Source of the DNA: Pseudaeromonas aegiceratis
GTDB lineage: Bacteria; Pseudomonadota; Gammaproteobacteria; Enterobacterales; Aeromonadaceae
Assembly: GCF_046254905.1 (NCBI RefSeq)
Contig: NZ_CP158016.1
Span: forward strand, 1,178,001-1,242,000
Direction of reading: 5' to 3'
Length of the DNA: 64,000 bases
This document shows, piece by piece, positions 60,563 through 64,000 of this stretch. The translations under genes were made by a program, and so were the position numbers. A model generated the notes under the pieces. It saw nothing but the letters and a program-made list of their open reading frames with translations, searched no databases and was not told where the DNA came from. The stretch's first letter is position 1; every line of letters begins with the position of its first letter.

Positions 60563-62142
60563 GCAGCTTTTCATCCCGGGTTTCCGTGGTTGAGGGAGGG
60601 CTGGGGATGCAGGAGCAACTGGAGGCCCTGCATCATATCAGTGTGGTTTTGAGTCGCTCCCTGGATCTGGAACAGACCCTGAGCGCCATGTTGCAGACCC
60701 TGCACGACAAGGTGCACATGCAGTATGGCCTGGTGAGCCTGTTCGATCATCATCGCAGCGCCCTGTTCATCCAGGCGATGCACGGCGTGGATGCCGAGGT
60801 GATCAAGGACGTCAAGGGGGTGCGCTACCGGGTGGGCGAGGGCATCCTGGGCTCTGTGATGCATCAGGGCCAGTCCCTGGTGATCCCCCGGGTGGCGGAT
60901 GATCCCCGCTTCCTGGATCGCCTGAACCTGTACGACTACAGCCTGCCGTTTATCTGCGTGCCCATCCCTGGGGTGGAGGGGCAACCCCTGGGGGTGCTGG
61001 CGGCCCAGCCCATGGCCATGTCGGAGCAGGGGCTGCCCATCTATACCCGCTTCCTGGAGATGGTGGCCAACCTCATCGGCCAGTCGGTGCGGCTGGTGGG
61101 CCAGGCCCACAAGGAGCAGGAGGCGTTGCGCAGCGAGCGGGACAGTCTGCGGCGCAAGGTGCGCAGCCAGTATGGCTTCGACAACATGGTGGGCAAGACC
61201 AGCATCATGCGGCAGATCTTCGAGTCCATTCGTCAGGTCTCCAAGTGGGATACCACCGTGCTGGTGCGCGGCGAGAGCGGCACCGGGAAGGAGCTGATCG
61301 CCAACGCCATCCATTACAACTCCCCCCGGGCCAACGGCCCCTTCGTCAAGCTCAACTGCGCCGCCCTGCCGGACTCCTTGTTGGAGAGCGAGCTGTTCGG
61401 CCACGAGAAGGGCGCCTTCACCGGGGCGGTGAAGCAGCGCAAGGGCCGCTTCGAGATGGCGGATGGCGGCACCCTGTTCCTGGATGAGATCGGCGAGATC
61501 AGCGCGTCGTTTCAGGCCAAGCTGCTGCGTATCCTGCAAGAGGGGGAGATGGAGCGGGTCGGCGGCACCGATACCCTGTCGGTGGATGTGCGTATCGTCG
61601 CCGCCACCAACCGCAACCTGGAGGAGGAGGTGCGCCAGGGGCACTTCCGCGAGGATCTCTACTATCGCCTCAACGTCATGCCCATCAAGCTGCCGCCCTT
61701 GCGGGAGCGGTTGGAGGACATTCCGGATCTGGCCCGTTACCTGGTGGAGAAGCTCTCCGCGCGCCAGGGCCGGGAGCTGAAGATCAGCGAAGGGGCGTTG
61801 CGCATGCTGCTAGGCCACGACTGGCCGGGCAACGTGCGGGAGCTGGAGAACTGCCTGGAGCGGGCCTCGGTGATCTGCGAGAACGGCCTCATCGATCGCG
61901 ATGTCATCCTGTTCAACAACCCGGAGCAGCGCGGCGGCCTGGCCCCCAGCCGGCCGGTGCCCAGCTTCACCCCCAGCGAGCCCCTGGGGGGTGAAGAGGA
62001 GATGGACGAGCGCCAGCGACTCATCGCCGCGTTGGAGAAGTGTGGCTGGGTGCAGGCCAAGGCGGCGCGCCTGCTGGGCATGACGCCCCGGCAGATCGCC
62101 TACCGGATCCAGACCATGAACATCAATATGCGCCGTATCTAG
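60559..62142 (+). CDS. nifA: NifA, sigma-54-dependent activator of nif genes
   Basis: 527 residues. A GAF domain (about 20-180) is followed by an AAA+ domain with Walker A G238-E-S-G-T-G-K, the sigma-54-contact loop GAFTGA (285-290) and Walker B GGTLFLDE (303-310). The C-terminal Fis-type HTH is AKAARLLGMTPRQIAYRI. The linker before the HTH lacks the paired cysteines of oxygen-sensitive alphaproteobacterial NifA, as expected when NifL is the sensor. Translation is coupled to nifL by an ATGA overlap. It should bind the TGT-N10-ACA sites listed here. Confidence 0.97.
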   Translation: MSSFSSRVSVVEGGLGMQEQLEALHHISVVLSRSLDLEQTLSAMLQTLHDKVHMQYGLVSLFDHHRSALFIQAMHGVDAEVIKDVKGVRYRVGEGILGSVMHQGQSLVIPRVADDPRFLDRLNLYDYSLPFICVPIPGVEGQPLGVLAAQPMAMSEQGLPIYTRFLEMVANLIGQSVRLVGQAHKEQEALRSERDSLRRKVRSQYGFDNMVGKTSIMRQIFESIRQVSKWDTTVLVRGESGTGKELIANAIHYNSPRANGPFVKLNCAALPDSLLESELFGHEKGAFTGAVKQRKGRFEMADGGTLFLDEIGEISASFQAKLLRILQEGEMERVGGTDTLSVDVRIVAATNRNLEEEVRQGHFREDLYYRLNVMPIKLPPLRERLEDIPDLARYLVEKLSARQGRELKISEGALRMLLGHDWPGNVRELENCLERASVICENGLIDRDVILFNNPEQRGGLAPSRPVPSFTPSEPLGGEEEMDERQRLIAALEKCGWVQAKAARLLGMTPRQIAYRIQTMNINMRRI

Positions 62143-62157
62143 CATCCGGCGTGCATG

Positions 62158-62190
62158 AAAAACGGAAGGCCTGGCCTTCCGTTTTTTTTT
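62158..62190 (+). terminator. Intrinsic terminator of nifLA
   Basis: AAACGGAAGG, short loop, CCTTCCGTTTTTTTTT; strong and possibly bidirectional with the convergent channel gene. Confidence 0.93.
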
Positions 62191-62204
62191 TACCGCTTGC
62201 GTGC

Positions 62205-64000
62205 CTAGGGCAGCTGGCCCGAGGCCGGTGCGGCCGGCGGCGGGGTCTGGGGCTGGCCTTCCACCGCGCCGGCGACCGCCGCCCCCAGGGTGGCGGGGGC
62301 GATCTGCAGCTCTTCGCCGGTGGGCAGGTTCTTGATGAACACATCCACCTGGTTGAAGGCGATCTCGATGCCATGCTCCTTGAACAGCTGGTCGATGCGG
62401 CGATTCAGCTCGTCGATGGTGGGGTTGCGATCCCCCAGCTCCTGCACGTAGAAGCGCAGCTCATGATCCAGGGTGCTGGCGCCGAAGTTCAGGAAGTAGA
62501 TGATGGGTTCGGGATCCTGCATCACCCGCTCGCTCTGCTGGGCGGCCTGCAGCAGCAGCTGACGGGTCAGCTCCAGATCTGAGCCGTAGGCCACGCCGAC
62601 CCGTACTATCACCCGGGTGACGGTATCGGACAGGGACCAGTTGATCAGCCGTTCGGTGACGAAGGCCTTGTTGGGGATGATGATCTCCTTGCGGTCAAAG
62701 TCGGTGACCGTGGTGGCCCGGATACGGATCTTGCTGACGGTGCCGGAGAACTCCCCGAGGGTGATGGTGTCGCCGATCCGCACCGGCCGTTCGAACAGTA
62801 TGATGATGCCGGAGACGAAGTTGGCGAAGATCTCCTGCAGACCGAAGCCCAGCCCCACCGACAGGGCGGCCACCAGCCACTGCAGCTTGCTCCAGTCCAT
62901 CCCCAAGGCCGACAGGCTGCCCAGCACGCCGATGGCGGTGATGACGTAGGAGAGCACCGTCTTCACCGTGTAGGCGGTGCCCTGAGCCAGCTGCAGCTTG
63001 GCGAGCACCAGCACCTCCAGCAGACCGGGCAGGTTACGGGTCATGATGATGGCCACTCCCGCCAGGGTCAGGGCCTTGAGCAAGTCCAGCAGGCTGACGG
63101 GCTGCAGCACTGTGCTGCCGTCCAGGGTGACGCTTTGGTGCCACAGGGGCACCTTGTCCAGGTAGGTGAGGATGGCCACCAGATCGGACCAGAACAGGTA
63201 GAGGGCCATGCCGAACAGCACGAACAGGGTCAGGTTCAGCAGGCGGATGGACTGCTGGCTGATGAGCTCCAGCGACATGGGCGGCTCTTCCACCGCCTCG
63301 CCACCGTCGGCGTCTTCCTGCTGCTTCTGCTGCTGGCGCCGATTCAGGGCCCGGCGATAGGCCAGGCGGCGGGCCGCCAGGGCCAGGCTGCGCAGGCCGG
63401 TCTGGTAGACGATGGCCCACAGGGCCAGCAGGTAGAAGCTGTTGATTAAGCGGGCGGTGAGCTCCAACGCCGTGTAGTAGTAGCCGGTGACGGTGAGGCC
63501 GATCAGACACAGGGGCACCAGGGCGAACAGCAGGCTCCAGCCCACCAGCAGCAGGTTCTGGCCGGTGGCGCCACTACGCTTGCCCAGAGGGAGCAGCTGG
63601 TAGCTGATGATAAGCAGCATCACCAGGGTAATGCTGCGGCCCAGCACGTCACTGGCCAGGGTGGAGGGGTCCAGCTGGCCTATGCTGGCGATGACGATGA
63701 GGGGCAGCAGGGTGCGCCACAACCGGCGGATGATCTGGTGCCGGTTGGCCACCTTCTGTGGATTGCCGCCGAAGTGGCTGATGGCCAGGCCATCGGGGCG
63801 GGTGATGCGCAGCAGCAGACCGAAGGCCAGGTAGGCCACCGCCATCTGTAACCCCAGGCGCAGGATCAGCTTGGGCTCGGCCAGACCGCAGTGGGCGGTG
63901 AGCAGCCCCAGCACCAGGATCAGCAGGCCGGCGGGCAGGATACGCAACAGGGTCAGCAGCAGGGCCAGGGGGGTGTGCAGGTGGCTGTCCCGCAACAGGT
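62205..64000 (-). CDS. Large MscS-family mechanosensitive channel (C-terminal part)
   Basis: The frame runs to the window edge with no start codon required, so the N-terminus is missing; about 598 residues are visible. Several transmembrane helices precede the MscS core: ALSVGLGFGLQEIFANFVSGIIILFERPVRIGDTI-type pore and beta domain (about residues 395-430 of the visible part). The C-terminal vestibule has FNFGASTLDHELRFYVQEL-like features and a Pro/Ala-rich tail. The many helices before the pore point to MscK (KefA) or MscM (YjeP)-type channels rather than small MscS. Convergent with nifA. Confidence 0.85.
   Translation of the reverse strand, partial: LLRDSHLHTPLALLLTLLRILPAGLLILVLGLLTAHCGLAEPKLILRLGLQMAVAYLAFGLLLRITRPDGLAISHFGGNPQKVANRHQIIRRLWRTLLPLIVIASIGQLDPSTLASDVLGRSITLVMLLIISYQLLPLGKRSGATGQNLLLVGWSLLFALVPLCLIGLTVTGYYYTALELTARLINSFYLLALWAIVYQTGLRSLALAARRLAYRRALNRRQQQKQQEDADGGEAVEEPPMSLELISQQSIRLLNLTLFVLFGMALYLFWSDLVAILTYLDKVPLWHQSVTLDGSTVLQPVSLLDLLKALTLAGVAIIMTRNLPGLLEVLVLAKLQLAQGTAYTVKTVLSYVITAIGVLGSLSALGMDWSKLQWLVAALSVGLGFGLQEIFANFVSGIIILFERPVRIGDTITLGEFSGTVSKIRIRATTVTDFDRKEIIIPNKAFVTERLINWSLSDTVTRVIVRVGVAYGSDLELTRQLLLQAAQQSERVMQDPEPIIYFLNFGASTLDHELRFYVQELGDRNPTIDELNRRIDQLFKEHGIEIAFNQVDVFIKNLPTGEELQIAPATLGAAVAGAVEGQPQTPPPAAPASGQLP

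Overview
The window is GC-rich gammaproteobacterial chromosome. Preserved gene orders (dapA-bamC-purC with gcvR-bcp divergent; yffB-dapE-ypfN; sgrR divergent from an sgrT-like gene; yfbU, yciN, sbcDC, rsx/rnf) point to a relative of the enterics and Aeromonadales. An Aeromonadales-like diazotroph is my best guess; the genus cannot be fixed from this sequence alone. No rRNA, tRNA, CRISPR array, insertion sequence or prophage was seen.

Layout. 1-4.6 kb: end of a nifHDKT-type operon (nifT, nifY), then nifE-nifN-nifX-fdxB. 4.6-8.7 kb: a structured intergenic block with a candidate NifA-dependent small RNA, then trkA/trkH-like potassium genes (minus) and an HDOD-GAF signalling gene. 8.8-11.3 kb: iscA(nif)-nifU-nifS. 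11.4-15.6 kb: non-nif genes (VOC protein, SgrT-like small protein, SgrR, a degenerate GGDEF protein, an AEC carrier). 15.8-19.9 kb: nifV-W-Z-M, a YbjN protein and nifF. 20.2-25 kb: a BMP-type nucleoside ABC importer. 25-53.5 kb: mostly housekeeping and accessory genes: PmpAB-like transporters, yfbU, a GtrA/GtrB-like glycosylation operon, bcp-gcvR, dapA-bamC-purC, a cusFBA-type copper/silver efflux operon, ypfN/M15 peptidase/dapE/yffB, a tandem glycine riboswitch with an AGCS transporter, yciN, ompA, an HTH gene, sbcDC and a DUF342 gene. 53.6-62.1 kb: the nif-type rnfABCDGEH operon (minus), divergent from nifL-nifA. The window ends inside a large MscS-family channel gene.

How it works together. 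NifE/N/X/Y and NifV (homocitrate) serve FeMo-cofactor assembly. NifU/S and the IscA-like protein supply Fe-S clusters. NifM/W/Z mature nitrogenase. NifF, FdxB and Rnf provide low-potential electrons. NifL/NifA regulate. Six operon starts (nifE, nifU, nifV, nifF, rnfA, nifLA) carry sigma-54 -24/-12 elements. Five NifA-type TGT-N10-ACA sites lie nearby, several with an extended TGTCGCA half-site. nifB, nifQ and nifHDK are not in the window.

Most notable: (i) the sRNA candidate at about 4796-4910, which has degenerate NifA sites and a weak sigma-54-like promoter; (ii) an SgrT-like 52-residue protein encoded as a normal mRNA in an apparent operon with a glyoxalase-fold protein; (iii) a GGDEF protein with ruined catalytic residues but an intact I-site motif; (iv) a CusB with two tandem metal-binding domains.
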